Below are positions 26,939 through 36,024 of a stretch of 64,000 bases of DNA, piece after piece. How positions within the stretch are numbered: position 1 is the stretch's first letter; every line of letters starts with the position of its first letter. Position numbers and translations under genes: made by a program. Under the pieces are notes generated by a model. It did not search any database. It had not been told where the DNA came from and was given only the letters and a program-made list of their open reading frames with translations. The stretch is from an uncultured Prevotellaceae bacterium. GTDB lineage: Bacteria > Bacteroidota > Bacteroidia > Bacteroidales > Muribaculaceae. The stretch lies in assembly GCA_900318345.1 (NCBI GenBank), contig ONKD01000001.1:168368-232367 (forward strand), written 5' to 3'.

Positions 26939-28667
26939 CGTCGTGGAGCTTTATAGCCTTCACCATGAGTTGCACCGAAGTGCTCGTGCGATGCCTGGTC
27001 TCCTCGATCGTGTAGCAGATGTCAATGGGCTTGCCTGCCTTGAGTGCATCGTTAAAGCCTGCCATACCAAATGCGATGGCATTGTTTATCGTGTTGCCCT
27101 CCTCATCCTTGAGGTCGAGTTTAATGTGCTCTGATTTCTTACCCACCACTTTGCTGGTACCCACGTCATACACATTGCGGGTGACAAACAGCGGCTTGCT
27201 GTTGCCTGGCCCATAGGGGTTGAGCATGCGCAGGTAGCGCAACAAGGCACCATTGATGTCGCTGAACTTGATTTCGCAATCGATATCCATGGCTGGAGTC
27301 ACCTGCTCATCGTGGATATGCTGCTCGACATACTCTGTGAGACGGCGGCGGAATTCGGGGATGTTCTCCTCCTTAATCGACAGACCCACCGCATTGGTAT
27401 GTCCGCCAAAGGTCTCCAGCAGGTCGCGGCAAGACTTGATGGCCGTGTAGACATCAAAACCGCGAACTGAACGCGAGGATCCCGTAGCAACACCATCAGC
27501 ATAGTATGTGAGCACAACGGACGGACGGAAGTAAAGCTCGGCGAGGCGTGCAGCCACAATGCCGATGACTCCCTTGTGCCAGTTGCGGTCATAGATGACA
27601 ATGGGTTTCTTGCCGTCAAGCACCTGAGCATGACTCTCGATAATCTCATTGGCCTCGACGGTCACCTGGCTGTCAAGTTCCTTGCGATTATTGTTATACT
27701 GGTCGATGCGCTTGGAGATTTCCATTGCGCTCTGCATGTTGCGCGACACGAGCAGGGCTACTGACTCCTGCCCCGACTCCATGCGCCCCGAGGCGTTGAT
27801 GCGCGGCCCTATCTTGAAGATAATGTCGTTGATGGTCAACTCGTGCCGGTTAAGGCCACAGGTGCGGATAATGCTGCGCAGGCCCACGTTGGGGTTGTTG
27901 TTCAACCGCCTGAGGCCATAAAACATCATCACGCGGTTCTCGCCCGTGAGCGGCACAATGTCGGCAGCGATGCTCACAGCCACGAGGTCAAGCATGGCCT
28001 CGAGGTTGTACATCGTGCCCAAGCCATTGCTCTTGGAGAACGCCTGCATGAACTTGAAGCCCACACCGCAACCCGACAACCCCTTGTAGGGATAGGTGTC
28101 GTCAACCAGTTTGGGATTCAGGATAGCCGCAGCATCAGGCAGGACATCATCGGGGACGTGATGGTCACACACAATGAACTCTATGCCTTTTTCCTTGGCA
28201 TAGGCAATCTCGTCAACCGCTTTAATGCCGCAGTCGAGCACAATAACCAGACTCACCCCAATCGAAGCCGCATAGTCGATGCTTTGCAGTGAGATACCAT
28301 AACCGTCGTCATCGCGCGTCGGGATATAGTAAACCAGATTGGAGTATATGTTTTGAAGATACTTATACACCAGCGCTACAGCCGTGGTACCATCCACGTC
28401 GTAGTCGCCATACACCATAATCTTCTCTTTTGCCCCTAACGCCTGATTTAGCCTTGCCACTGCCTTGTCCATGTTCTTCATCAAGAACGGATCGTGCAGC
28501 TGCTGGAGTGACGGGTAGAGGAAGTCGTGGACTTCGTCCGCGGTCTTCAAGCCCCTGAGCACCAACAGCCGAGCGATGGCAGGACAGTTGGGGAACTGGG
28601 CCGCCAACTGCTCTTGGGCAATGCGTTCGTCGGATGTTAGAGGTAAGTAATTCCATTTACTTATCAT
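26922..28667 (-). CDS. recJ: Single-stranded-DNA-specific exonuclease RecJ
   Basis: 5'-3' exonuclease on single-stranded DNA, acting in recombination and mismatch repair. The DHH family motifs are VYGDYDVDGTTA, CDHHVPDD and, in the DHHA1 domain, FGGHTNAVGLS. An OB domain completes the 581 residues. I start at ATG 28667 (MISKWNYLPLTSDER). An upstream extension would begin inside the promoter at 28839-28869 and lacks family similarity. The leader is about 165 bases and can fold. Confidence 0.95.
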   Translation of the reverse strand: MISKWNYLPLTSDERIAQEQLAAQFPNCPAIARLLVLRGLKTADEVHDFLYPSLQQLHDPFLMKNMDKAVARLNQALGAKEKIMVYGDYDVDGTTAVALVYKYLQNIYSNLVYYIPTRDDDGYGISLQSIDYAASIGVSLVIVLDCGIKAVDEIAYAKEKGIEFIVCDHHVPDDVLPDAAAILNPKLVDDTYPYKGLSGCGVGFKFMQAFSKSNGLGTMYNLEAMLDLVAVSIAADIVPLTGENRVMMFYGLRRLNNNPNVGLRSIIRTCGLNRHELTINDIIFKIGPRINASGRMESGQESVALLVSRNMQSAMEISKRIDQYNNNRKELDSQVTVEANEIIESHAQVLDGKKPIVIYDRNWHKGVIGIVAARLAELYFRPSVVLTYYADGVATGSSRSVRGFDVYTAIKSCRDLLETFGGHTNAVGLSIKEENIPEFRRRLTEYVEQHIHDEQVTPAMDIDCEIKFSDINGALLRYLRMLNPYGPGNSKPLFVTRNVYDVGTSKVVGKKSEHIKLDLKDEEGNTINNAIAFGMAGFNDALKAGKPIDICYTIEETRHRTSTSVQLMVKAIKLHDDAESA

Positions 28668-28835
28668 TATGTTTGTTTTTGTTAATATGCAATGACAGGG
28701 GCTCATTACCGCTGAGCAATGAGCAAGTGGAGATTTGGTATATATCGTATTGGAACCCAGGCAAATAAGTCTCCGATTTTTAAGAAGCCGCCCCTGTGGG
28801 ATGCCACCAGTGACCACCTGATCCCAATTTATCGT
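28668..28835 (-). ncRNA. Structured recJ leader or small RNA candidate
   Basis: Between the recJ promoter and ATG lie several complementary segments. GGGAT/ATCCC arms are at 28798-28802 and 28821-28825. A long-range ACAGGGGC/GCCCCTGT pair is at 28695-28702 and 28790-28797. An inner GGAGATTTG (28729-28737) pairs with CAAAT...CTCC (28762-28774) with a 4-base bulge. GCTCATT/AATGAGC arms are at 28701-28707 and 28718-28724, sharing two bases with the long-range pair, so the two may exclude each other. No T-run is visible before recJ. I do not recognise it as a known riboswitch; a 6S-like RNA is conceivable but unproven. Confidence 0.4.
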
Positions 28836-28838
28836 GCA

Positions 28839-28869
28839 CAAAGTTACTATAAAGTAGCAATTCTAGCAA
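28839..28869 (-). promoter_or_regulatory. Promoter of the recJ-recQ leader
   Basis: On the minus strand, TTG (28867-28869), a 20-base spacer and TAACTTTG (28839-28846). Confidence 0.6.
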
Positions 28870-29056
28870 GCAAAAATTGGCGATATTTACTGAATTTAAA
28901 TGTTATTATAGAAATTTAACGGGACTATGAGCAGCACAGCCTGGCCACACAGCCACAATTGAGTTCAGACTAATTAAACGAGGAGACCATATATAAGTGG
29001 ATAGGCATTCTACAAAAAGGACACTTTTGAGAAACAATCCAAAACAATGTGAATAT

Positions 29057-29097
29057 AAAAAAATCGCTAACCACCTGTAAAATAGATGATTAGCGAT
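29057..29097 (-). terminator. Terminator after tRNA-Cys
   Basis: The arms at 29063-29070 and 29090-29097 are complementary over 8 bases (ATCGCTAA/TTAGCGAT). On the minus strand they are followed by a run of T residues. The hairpin stands 7 bases beyond the tRNA 3' end. Confidence 0.75.
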
Positions 29098-29104
29098 GCA
29101 AACT

Positions 29105-29179
29105 TGGAGGTCGCTAGCGGACTCGAACCGCTGTGCCCGGTTTTGCAGACCGGTGACTAAACCACTCATCCAAGCGACC
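29105..29179 (-). tRNA. tRNA-Cys (anticodon GCA)
   Basis: On the minus strand a cloverleaf can be folded. The acceptor arms are GGTCGCT and AGCGACC, followed by U73 and an encoded CCA. The anticodon arm is CCGGT-CTGCAAA-ACCGG, giving anticodon GCA. The T arm is AGCGG-TTCGAGT-CCGCT. U73 and the GCA anticodon are cysteine identity elements. A terminator follows directly. Confidence 0.93.
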
Positions 29180-29201
29180 TTTCGTGATTAGCGGTGCAAA
29201 A

Positions 29202-29414
29202 TTACTGCAGATTTTTGACCTGTGCAACTTTATCGGCACATTTTTTTGCTGAATTTTTATCTGGACGTTGGCAGCAGTCCCGCAATTTGCAACTGGCACA
29301 AGCAGTTAGCGACGATTTCTTTCCCCTAATGGAGCGAACCACCGACCTCACTGTCACCAACACGGCGGCTAATACAATAACGCCCGCAACCACATATTGA
29401 ATTACTTCACCCAT
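29202..29414 (-). CDS. Small Cys-rich membrane protein (FeoB-associated-like)
   Basis: A 70-residue protein with one N-terminal membrane helix (VIQYVVAGVIVLAAVLVTV), a basic stop-transfer patch (RSVVRSIRGKK) and four cysteines in CASCKLRDCCQ, plus one more near the end. The pattern resembles the family called FeoB-associated Cys-rich membrane protein (PF12669), but no feoB is nearby. It lies 8 bases after topB and is probably co-transcribed. A metal-related role is only suggested by the family name. Confidence 0.75.
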   Translation of the reverse strand: MGEVIQYVVAGVIVLAAVLVTVRSVVRSIRGKKSSLTACASCKLRDCCQRPDKNSAKKCADKVAQVKNLQ

Positions 29415-29421
29415 CGAATCC

Positions 29422-31500
29422 TTATTCTTTTGTTCTAAAATTCTTCTTGACCAGCCTCGACAAGCGGGCAGGTGTCAAATCGGCCGGATACTCGGTGAAC
29501 GGCAACACGGTGTGGCAGCCATTCTTGTACTCGCTGCAGCCAAAGGCTGTATGGCCCTTGACCAGATGACCCTTGCCACACACGGGACACGGGATTTCCT
29601 CAATGCTATTCAAGCGTTTGCGCTGTTTTTTGGGCCCATCGGCGCCTTTCGTCTGAGGTGATTTGGGCTTAGTGGGCTTACCCTGCTCTACCGCAATGCT
29701 GCCACTGTTGTTGTCACGCAGCACGTTGAGAACGATTTCACCAATCATCTGCTTGAGCTCATCAATGAATTGTGAGGCGCTGAACTCACCACGCTCTATC
29801 ATTCTTAACTTTCTTTCCCACAAACCAGTAAGTGCTGCACTTTTAAGCAATGGTTCATGTATTGTATCTATGAGCTGGACGCCCGCTTGGGTGGGCATGA
29901 GACTCTTGCGCTCCTTGCGTATGTAGCGACGCTTGAATAGCGTCTCGATGATGGCGGCACGGGTCGATGGGCGGCCGATGCCGTTTTCCTTCATCGCGTC
30001 ACGCAGTTCCTCATCGTCAACGGTCTTGCCGGCAGTCTCCATTGCCCGCAGCAAGGTGCCCTCGGTGTAGGGCTTGGGCGGCTGGGTGGTGCGCTTGAGC
30101 ACCGACGGCTCATGGGGGCCGCTCTCGCCTTTCTCGAAGTGAGGCATCACGCCATTATCCTCATCTTCAGTCTTTTGTTTCTCATCATCCTCACTCTTAT
30201 CACCGGGTTTATTGTATAGGGTGCGCCAGCCTGCCTTAAGGATTTCCTTGCCTGTTGCCTTGAAGCCATACTCCCCCACCTTGGCCATCACTGTGGTTGT
30301 ATTAAACTCACAGTCAGGATAAAACGCTGCAATAAAGCGGATGGCGATAAGGTGATACACACGCTTCTCCTCTTGCGTCATCGCAATGGTAGCGGGGTTG
30401 ACATTGGTGGGAATGATGGCATGGTGGTCGGTCACCTTGCTGTTGTCAAACACCTTTTTGCTCTTGGGTAACTTACTGAGGCTCAGCACGGGAGCGGTAA
30501 GTCCCGCGTAAGGCGCCATCGCTTGAAGGATGCCCGGCACTTGAGGATAGATGTCGTCGCTCAGGTAGGTCGTGTCCACGCGAGGATAGGTTGTCGCTTT
30601 TTTCTCATAGAGCGACTGGATGGTCTTGAGGGCATCATCGGCCGACATGCCGAACTTCTTGTTGCACTCGACCTGCAGACTGGTGAGATCAAACAATCGG
30701 GGAGGCGCTTCGCGCCCTTTCTTGGTCTCCACTGAGGTAATAGTGAGGGGCAACTGCTTGATCTTCACAACGATATCGTTAGCTTCGCCTTCGGTCTTAA
30801 AACGTCCGCGTGTACTGTTGAACGTCACGCCACGGTATTTGGTCTTGAGCTCCCAGTAGTTCTCGGGGACAAAATTTTCGATCTCGCGTTGACGGGCCAC
30901 AATCATGGCGAGCGTGGGTGTCTGCACCCGGCCCACCGAAAGCACATCCCGCGAGCGCGAATATTTTAATGTGTACAGGCGGGTGGCATTCATGCCCAGA
31001 ATCCAGTCACCAATAGCACGTGACAGCCCTGCAAAGTACAAATTATCAAATTCTTTGGAATCCTTAAGCTGCTCAAAACCTTTCTTGACGCTCTCGTCGG
31101 TCAACGAAGAGATCCACAGGCGCTTGACAGGCTTGCTGCACTGTGCCTTTTGATACACCCAGCGCTGGATGAGCTCACCCTCCTGGCCAGCATCACCGCA
31201 GTTAATGACCTCATCGGCCGTAGATATCAAACTCTGTATAACCTTAAACTGTTGCTCGATACCTTTATCGTCTTTCAGCTTAATACCAAAGCGTTGCGGA
31301 ATCATGGGTAACTGACCTAGACTCCACCATTTCCACTGATCGGTGTAGTCGTTGGGCGCTTTGAGCTCGCACAGGTGCCCGTAAGTCCACGTGACCTGAT
31401 AGCCATTGCCCTCAAAATAGCCATCGTGCCTGTCATTGGCACCCAGCAATCGGGCAATGTCTCGTGCCACACTCGGTTTCTCGGTTACGCAGACCTTCAT
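29422..31500 (-). CDS. topB: DNA topoisomerase III (type IA)
   Basis: Relaxes and decatenates DNA through single-strand passage. The toprim domain has E7 (TEKPS) and the D103/E107 region DAGQEGEL. The catalytic tyrosine is Y305 in TTYPRVDTTYL, and GIGRPSTRAAIIETL marks domain IV. The C-terminus has one zinc-finger-like unit (PCPVCGKGH ... GCSEYKNGC). The 692-residue length fits the Bacteroidetes chromosomal or mobile-element TopB group. No conjugation genes are near, so a chromosomal copy is likely. Confidence 0.93.
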   Translation of the reverse strand: MKVCVTEKPSVARDIARLLGANDRHDGYFEGNGYQVTWTYGHLCELKAPNDYTDQWKWWSLGQLPMIPQRFGIKLKDDKGIEQQFKVIQSLISTADEVINCGDAGQEGELIQRWVYQKAQCSKPVKRLWISSLTDESVKKGFEQLKDSKEFDNLYFAGLSRAIGDWILGMNATRLYTLKYSRSRDVLSVGRVQTPTLAMIVARQREIENFVPENYWELKTKYRGVTFNSTRGRFKTEGEANDIVVKIKQLPLTITSVETKKGREAPPRLFDLTSLQVECNKKFGMSADDALKTIQSLYEKKATTYPRVDTTYLSDDIYPQVPGILQAMAPYAGLTAPVLSLSKLPKSKKVFDNSKVTDHHAIIPTNVNPATIAMTQEEKRVYHLIAIRFIAAFYPDCEFNTTTVMAKVGEYGFKATGKEILKAGWRTLYNKPGDKSEDDEKQKTEDEDNGVMPHFEKGESGPHEPSVLKRTTQPPKPYTEGTLLRAMETAGKTVDDEELRDAMKENGIGRPSTRAAIIETLFKRRYIRKERKSLMPTQAGVQLIDTIHEPLLKSAALTGLWERKLRMIERGEFSASQFIDELKQMIGEIVLNVLRDNNSGSIAVEQGKPTKPKSPQTKGADGPKKQRKRLNSIEEIPCPVCGKGHLVKGHTAFGCSEYKNGCHTVLPFTEYPADLTPARLSRLVKKNFRTKE

Positions 31501-31593
31501 TTTAGATAAAAAATATTAGATAATAGATAATTTTTAAATAATATCTATTTATTAACTTCTTACTTACTGAAACTTAAAGCGATTATTTAGGTT

Positions 31594-32391
31594 TTATTCG
31601 CCAAGGTGCTGTGCTTTGGCTTCGTTCCATAGCTCATCCATCTCGGCAAGGGTCAGCTCATTGACGTGGCGGCCTTGCTCGTTGGCTTTCTGCTCGATGT
31701 AGTTGAAGCGGGCGATGAATTTGCGGTTGGTGCGCTCCAAGGCGTTGTCAGGTCTCACGTCATAGAGCCTTGCTGCATTGACCAACGAGAAAAACAGATC
31801 TCCAAACTCCTTCTCGCGGTCGGCCATGTCGTTTCCTCGCAGCTCGGCCTCAACCTCATTGAGTTCCTCCTTGACCTTATCCCACACATCCTCACGGTTT
31901 TGCCAGTCAAACCCAACGTTAGCGGCCTTCTCCTGGACACGCTCAGCCTTGATGAGCGAAGGCAGGCTACGGGGCACACCGCTGAGCACCATCTTGTTAC
32001 CGTCTTTCTCGCTCATCTTGATCAGTTCCCAATTCTTGAGCACCTGGGCGGCTGTGTCAGCCTTCTCGTCACCAAAGACATGCGGATGGCGGTAGATCAG
32101 TTTCTCGCACAGGGCGTCGCACACGTCGGCGATGTCAAATTTTCCCTTCTCGTCACCAATCTTGGCATAAAAGACAATGTGCAGCAGCACGTCGCCCAAT
32201 TCCTTGCGCATTTTCTCATCGTCCTCGCCCATGATGGCGTCGGCGAGCTCCATTGTCTCCTCGATTGTGTTTGGACGCAGGCTCTCGTTGGTCTGCTTGC
32301 GGTCCCAAGGGCACTTCACGCGCAGCTCGTCAAGGATGTCAAGCAGCCGTCCGAAGGCCTCCAATTTCTTCTCTCTGCTGTTGTTAGGCAT
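31594..32391 (-). CDS. mazG: Nucleoside triphosphate pyrophosphohydrolase MazG
   Basis: House-cleaning enzyme that hydrolyses NTPs to NMP and PPi. Two MazG helical domains are present. The first has LRVKCPWDRKQTNESL and the metal-binding EETMELADAI...DEKMRKELGDVLLH pattern. The second has EELNEVEAEL and REKEFGDLFFSLVNAARL. The length of 265 residues is normal. It is divergent from the sialidase-family gene, each with its own -7 box in the 75-base gap. Confidence 0.94.
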   Translation of the reverse strand: MPNNSREKKLEAFGRLLDILDELRVKCPWDRKQTNESLRPNTIEETMELADAIMGEDDEKMRKELGDVLLHIVFYAKIGDEKGKFDIADVCDALCEKLIYRHPHVFGDEKADTAAQVLKNWELIKMSEKDGNKMVLSGVPRSLPSLIKAERVQEKAANVGFDWQNREDVWDKVKEELNEVEAELRGNDMADREKEFGDLFFSLVNAARLYDVRPDNALERTNRKFIARFNYIEQKANEQGRHVNELTLAEMDELWNEAKAQHLGE

Positions 32392-32423
32392 GGTTACAAA
32401 GTGATTATCATTGTTTCAAACCA

Positions 32424-32431
32424 CAAAATTA
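32424..32431 (-). promoter_or_regulatory. -7 box of mazG
   Basis: TAATTTTG on the minus strand, 32 bases before the mazG ATG. It is divergent from the box at 32455-32462. Confidence 0.45.
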
Positions 32432-32454
32432 CTCATTTTTTCTGAAAATTTTAG

Positions 32455-32462
32455 TAATTTTG
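32455..32462 (+). promoter_or_regulatory. -7 box of the sialidase-family gene
   Basis: TAATTTTG ends 4 bases before the ATG at 32467, suggesting a leaderless transcript. Confidence 0.45.
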
Positions 32463-32466
32463 CCGT

Positions 32467-33528
32467 ATGAGTAAAATCAAGCTGATACTATTGGGATTTC
32501 TGTTGGGAATAGGAGGATGCGCTGAAGCCCAAATCCTCTGCAAGGAGTTTGTATATGAACCTCACGCATTCCCATCGTGCCATGCCTCGACCATCGCTTG
32601 TCTCCAAAACGGCGATCTGGTGACGGCCTTCTTTGGCGGCTCCTATGAGGGCAGCCCCGATGTGTGCATCTGGGTTTGCCGCAAGACAGCGGGCAGTAAT
32701 CACTGGACAGAGCCAGCGATGGCTGCTGACGGCGTCATTAATGACACCCTGCGCAAGGCGTGCTACAATCCCGTACTGTACCAAATGCCGGACGGCGAGC
32801 TGTGGCTATTCTTCAAGATCGGCTCCTGTGTAGCCGACTGGAGCGGATGGCTGACCCGTTCCAGTGACAACGGCGCGACGTGGAGTCCCCGCGAACCGCT
32901 GCCTGATGGTTTCCTGGGGCCCATCAAGAACAAACCTGAGCTCATCGGCAACCGTCTTGTGTGTCCTTCCAGCACTGAGAGTGACGGTTGGAAAATCCAT
33001 TTTGAGATTTACGACCTTGATACTCACCGTTGGCACAAGACTCCCGACATCGAGGCAGAGTTGGCCCCGTCGTTGCAAGAGCCCGGAAGAATTACGCCCA
33101 TCGGTGCCATCCAGCCTTCTATCATCAGGCTGGCCGGCGGAACGCTGCAAGTGTTGTGCCGCACTCAGAACGGCAAACTCGCCACATCCTATTCCCATGA
33201 TAATGGCGAGAGCTGGAGTCTTGTGGAACTGACCAACGTGCCCAACAACTGTTCGGGAACCGATGCCGTTACCGTCAACCCCATCCTGCACGCCCTGGTC
33301 TACAATCCCGTGCAATCAGAGTTGGGAGACTATCGTGACCCTCGCACACCACTTGATATAGCAACGAGCATGGACGGCATCTATTGGAACAAGCTCGTCA
33401 CCCTTGACCATGAGCCCGGAAGCGAGTTTTCTTACCCTGCCGTCGTCGTCGACCCCCGCGACAGCACCTTGCACATCACCTATACCTGGAAACGTCAGCG
33501 CATCGTCTACGCCCACGTGAAACCTTGA
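32467..33528 (+). CDS. Exported sialidase-family (BNR repeat) protein
   Basis: A 353-residue protein with a signal peptide (residues 1-21; GGCAEAQ could alternatively be a lipobox with C18). A six-bladed sialidase-type propeller is supported by two Asp-boxes, SSDNGATWS and SHDNGESWS, and by the family start PSCHASTIACLQNGDLVTAFFGGSYEG. It resembles the PF13088 BNR family annotated as exo-alpha-sialidase, but that group includes other glycosidases. The usual arginine triad was not confirmed. It may release sugars from host or dietary glycans. A porin gene follows with its own promoter. Confidence 0.78.
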   Translation: MSKIKLILLGFLLGIGGCAEAQILCKEFVYEPHAFPSCHASTIACLQNGDLVTAFFGGSYEGSPDVCIWVCRKTAGSNHWTEPAMAADGVINDTLRKACYNPVLYQMPDGELWLFFKIGSCVADWSGWLTRSSDNGATWSPREPLPDGFLGPIKNKPELIGNRLVCPSSTESDGWKIHFEIYDLDTHRWHKTPDIEAELAPSLQEPGRITPIGAIQPSIIRLAGGTLQVLCRTQNGKLATSYSHDNGESWSLVELTNVPNNCSGTDAVTVNPILHALVYNPVQSELGDYRDPRTPLDIATSMDGIYWNKLVTLDHEPGSEFSYPAVVVDPRDSTLHITYTWKRQRIVYAHVKP

Positions 33529-33548
33529 GCTTAAAACAAGAGGTTTTC

Positions 33549-33580
33549 TTTGGTGGAGGCATACTTTTGCAGTAATTTTG
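33549..33580 (+). promoter_or_regulatory. Promoter of the porin gene
   Basis: TTTG (33549-33552), a 20-base spacer and TAATTTTG (33573-33580). A second TACTTTTG at 33562-33569 could give an alternative start. Confidence 0.6.
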
Positions 33581-33614
33581 CAGCCAATTTTAAAACCATA
33601 TCACGAAAACCATA

Positions 33615-34826
33615 ATGACTAAAAAAACACTGCTGATCATCTTATGTGCTACACTGCTGGGAATCAATGCCATGGCACAGGGCAACAATACCCGCATGGG
33701 TGGTGATGAGAACGATGACACCGAGTCGCTTGCCGAGCGCATCTTCAACCTGGAGAAGAAGACCGACGCTTTCAATTTCCACATCAATTTCGCGTCAAGC
33801 CTGATGGCCGAGGACGCCCATCATGGCGAATGGGACTCGAAGTTCATCTGCCGCGACCTGCGCATCGACATCAAGGGCGACATCACGCCCAAGGTGTACT
33901 ACCGCATCCGTCACTGCCTCAACAAAAGCCAGGAGGCCAAGGGCCTGGACTATCTCGCCAAAGCAACCGACATCATGATGGTGGGCTATCGCCCCAGCAG
34001 CAAGGTGGATATTGCCGCCGGCAAGCTCTGCCAGATTTGGGGAGGATTTGAGTACGACCAAAATCCCATGGAAATCTACCGCTATAGCGACATGGTTGAA
34101 ATGATGGACATCTTCATGACTGGCGCGATGGTGAGCTATCGCCCCGTGCCCACCCATGAAATCGCTTTTCAGATAACCAACAGCTATAACGGCTCGTACA
34201 CCGAGGAGTTGGGTGAAGACCCGCAGATTGTGACCAGCGACCTTCAGCGCCCCGAGAAGCTGAGCCGCAGCCGTGCCCCATTCACCTATATCCTGAACTG
34301 GAACGGCAACCTCTTTCAGAACCAATTGCAGACCCGCTGGGCTTGGGGCATCCAGACGCAGGCTAAACACAAATACTCGCGCATGATCACCCTGGGCCAG
34401 CAGCTCAACCTGCCCAATTACCAGCTGTATTTTGACTACTTCGGCGAATGGGACGACGTGGACCGCCTCCACTTTGCCACGACCGACCTGCAGGACAAGA
34501 TTGCTCCAAGTTCCACCCATCTGGGCAAGGTGCATAGCCACACGTTTATCGCCAAGATGAACTGGCAATTCGCCCCCAAATGGAACCTGATGCTCAAGGG
34601 CACCTACGAGACGACAAGCATCGCCAAAATTGACGACCTGCACAACTATCGCAAGTCCATCGGTTATCTGGGCAGCATCGAGTACTGGCCAGTGCCTAAG
34701 CATGACTTCCGCGTGTTCCTGGCCTATCTGGGTCACAAGTACGATTTCAACAAGGCATCAGGCCTGCAAGACTATAACACCAATCGAGTGGAGCTGGGCT
34801 TCATGTACCGCATCAAGTGCTATTGA
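33615..34826 (+). CDS. Outer-membrane porin (OprO/OprP type)
   Basis: A 403-residue outer-membrane beta-barrel with a signal peptide ending NAMAQ. Alternating-residue strands run through the whole length (FICRDLRIDIKGDITPKVYYRIRH, VDIAAGKLCQIWGGFEYDQNP), and the final residues VELGFMYRIKCY form a barrel-closing strand. It matches the phosphate-selective porin O/P family. Actual substrate selectivity cannot be told. It sits 86 bases after the sialidase-family gene and before a terminator. Confidence 0.83.
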   Translation: MTKKTLLIILCATLLGINAMAQGNNTRMGGDENDDTESLAERIFNLEKKTDAFNFHINFASSLMAEDAHHGEWDSKFICRDLRIDIKGDITPKVYYRIRHCLNKSQEAKGLDYLAKATDIMMVGYRPSSKVDIAAGKLCQIWGGFEYDQNPMEIYRYSDMVEMMDIFMTGAMVSYRPVPTHEIAFQITNSYNGSYTEELGEDPQIVTSDLQRPEKLSRSRAPFTYILNWNGNLFQNQLQTRWAWGIQTQAKHKYSRMITLGQQLNLPNYQLYFDYFGEWDDVDRLHFATTDLQDKIAPSSTHLGKVHSHTFIAKMNWQFAPKWNLMLKGTYETTSIAKIDDLHNYRKSIGYLGSIEYWPVPKHDFRVFLAYLGHKYDFNKASGLQDYNTNRVELGFMYRIKCY

Positions 34827-34899
34827 CGAGCCGAAAAACGGCGGCAAAGCCGCCATCCATTTAGCAAAGCTGCTGTCACGGTTGAAAACCGTACCATAG

Positions 34900-34930
34900 G
34901 GGTTGCCGCGAGTGTGCGGCAGCCCTTTTA
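34900..34930 (+). terminator. Terminator after the porin gene
   Basis: GGGTTGCCGC (34900-34909) pairs with GCGGCAGCCC (34916-34925) with one G-T pair, followed by TTTTA. Another small hairpin, GGCGGC-AAA-GCCGCC, lies just upstream. Confidence 0.7.
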
Positions 34931-35006
34931 TTGTCACCGAAATGGGTTAAACTCGGGTTTTAATAATTATTTTGAGTTATTATTTTATAATGTGAGGAAT
35001 TTACCC

Positions 35007-35014
35007 TACTTTTG
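35007..35014 (+). promoter_or_regulatory. -7 box of the lplA-gcv operon
   Basis: TACTTTTG, 18 bases before the first ATG of lplA. No clear -33 element. Confidence 0.5.
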
Positions 35015-35032
35015 TGGGAAGTTTAGAAAAAC

Positions 35033-36010
35033 ATGATGAAATACCTTAGTCTGCCTGACAACGCGACGCGTATCCTCCCTTTCTACCTAGCGATGGAGGA
35101 GTATGCTGCACGTATCCTTGGAGAAGAGGATATCTTCTTCATGTGGCAGGTGGAGCCCACGGTCATCTTCGGCCGCAACCAGCTGATGGACAATGAGGTG
35201 AACGTGGATTACTGCCGTGAGCACGGCATCGCCTTCTACCGTCGCCGCAGTGGCGGAGGTTGTGTGTATGCCGACAAGGACAACATCATGTTTAGCTACA
35301 TCACCCGCAGCGATGAGGTGCAGACGACATTCTCGACCTACACGGCCGCCGTCGCGTCCATGCTACGTGGCCTGGGGCTCAACGCCACCGCCAGTGACCG
35401 CAACGATGTGCTCATCGACGGCCGCAAGGTGAGCGGCAACGCGTTCTACCACATTCCGGGCCGTAGCATCGTCCATGGCACCATGCTCTTTGACACCAAC
35501 ATGGAGCACATGCTCAACGCCATCACACCGTCACGCGAGAAGTTGACCAGCAAGGGTGTGGAGTCGGTGCGCAGTCACATCACCGTGTTGAGCGACCACC
35601 TGTCGATGGATATCGAGGCGTTTAAGCTCCACGTGCGTGAAACGCTGTGTGACGGCGAGATCATGCTCACCGATAACGATGTGGCCGAGATCGAGCGTTT
35701 GACCCTACCCTACCTGGAGCCGTCGTTCCTCCTGGGCAGCAATCCCAAGTGCGAGATTGTCAAGGGAGGCCGCATCGAGGGCGTGGGCAGTTTACACATG
35801 AGCATAACGCTCAAGGGCAACGTCATCCGCGACCTGTATCTCTCGGGGGATTTCTTGCCCTTGTGTGATGCGCGCGAGAAATTGCTCGACAAACTGCAAG
35901 GATCGAGCCTCACCGTGGCCTCGCTTCAAGCCGCACTCGACGGCTGTGATGTGGGACAATGGATAATGAATTTGAACAATCAACGATTAATAACTCTTTT
36001 AACCAATTAA
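35033..36010 (+). CDS. lplA: Lipoate--protein ligase
   Basis: Attaches lipoate to acceptor lysines using ATP. The LplA/LipB fold is marked by EPTVIFGRNQ, RRRSGGGCVYAD, the catalytic-lysine region GRKVSGNAFY and HGTMLFDTNM. A C-terminal accessory domain (residues ~240-325) is present. Position at the head of the glycine-cleavage genes suggests GcvH is its main substrate. ATGs at 35033 and 35036 are both possible. gcvT starts 14 bases after its stop. Confidence 0.92.
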   Translation: MMKYLSLPDNATRILPFYLAMEEYAARILGEEDIFFMWQVEPTVIFGRNQLMDNEVNVDYCREHGIAFYRRRSGGGCVYADKDNIMFSYITRSDEVQTTFSTYTAAVASMLRGLGLNATASDRNDVLIDGRKVSGNAFYHIPGRSIVHGTMLFDTNMEHMLNAITPSREKLTSKGVESVRSHITVLSDHLSMDIEAFKLHVRETLCDGEIMLTDNDVAEIERLTLPYLEPSFLLGSNPKCEIVKGGRIEGVGSLHMSITLKGNVIRDLYLSGDFLPLCDAREKLLDKLQGSSLTVASLQAALDGCDVGQWIMNLNNQRLITLLTN

Positions 36011-36024
36011 AAACCATTAAAACT

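Noticed and set aside
28668-28835. Firm call of 6S RNA
   Set aside because: Promoter and size would fit, but I cannot see a closing stem or terminator, so only a structured-leader candidate is reported.
29422-31500. topB as a conjugative-element gene
   Set aside because: TopB is often carried by conjugative elements, but no tra genes, relaxase or integrase are nearby and the neighbours are housekeeping genes.
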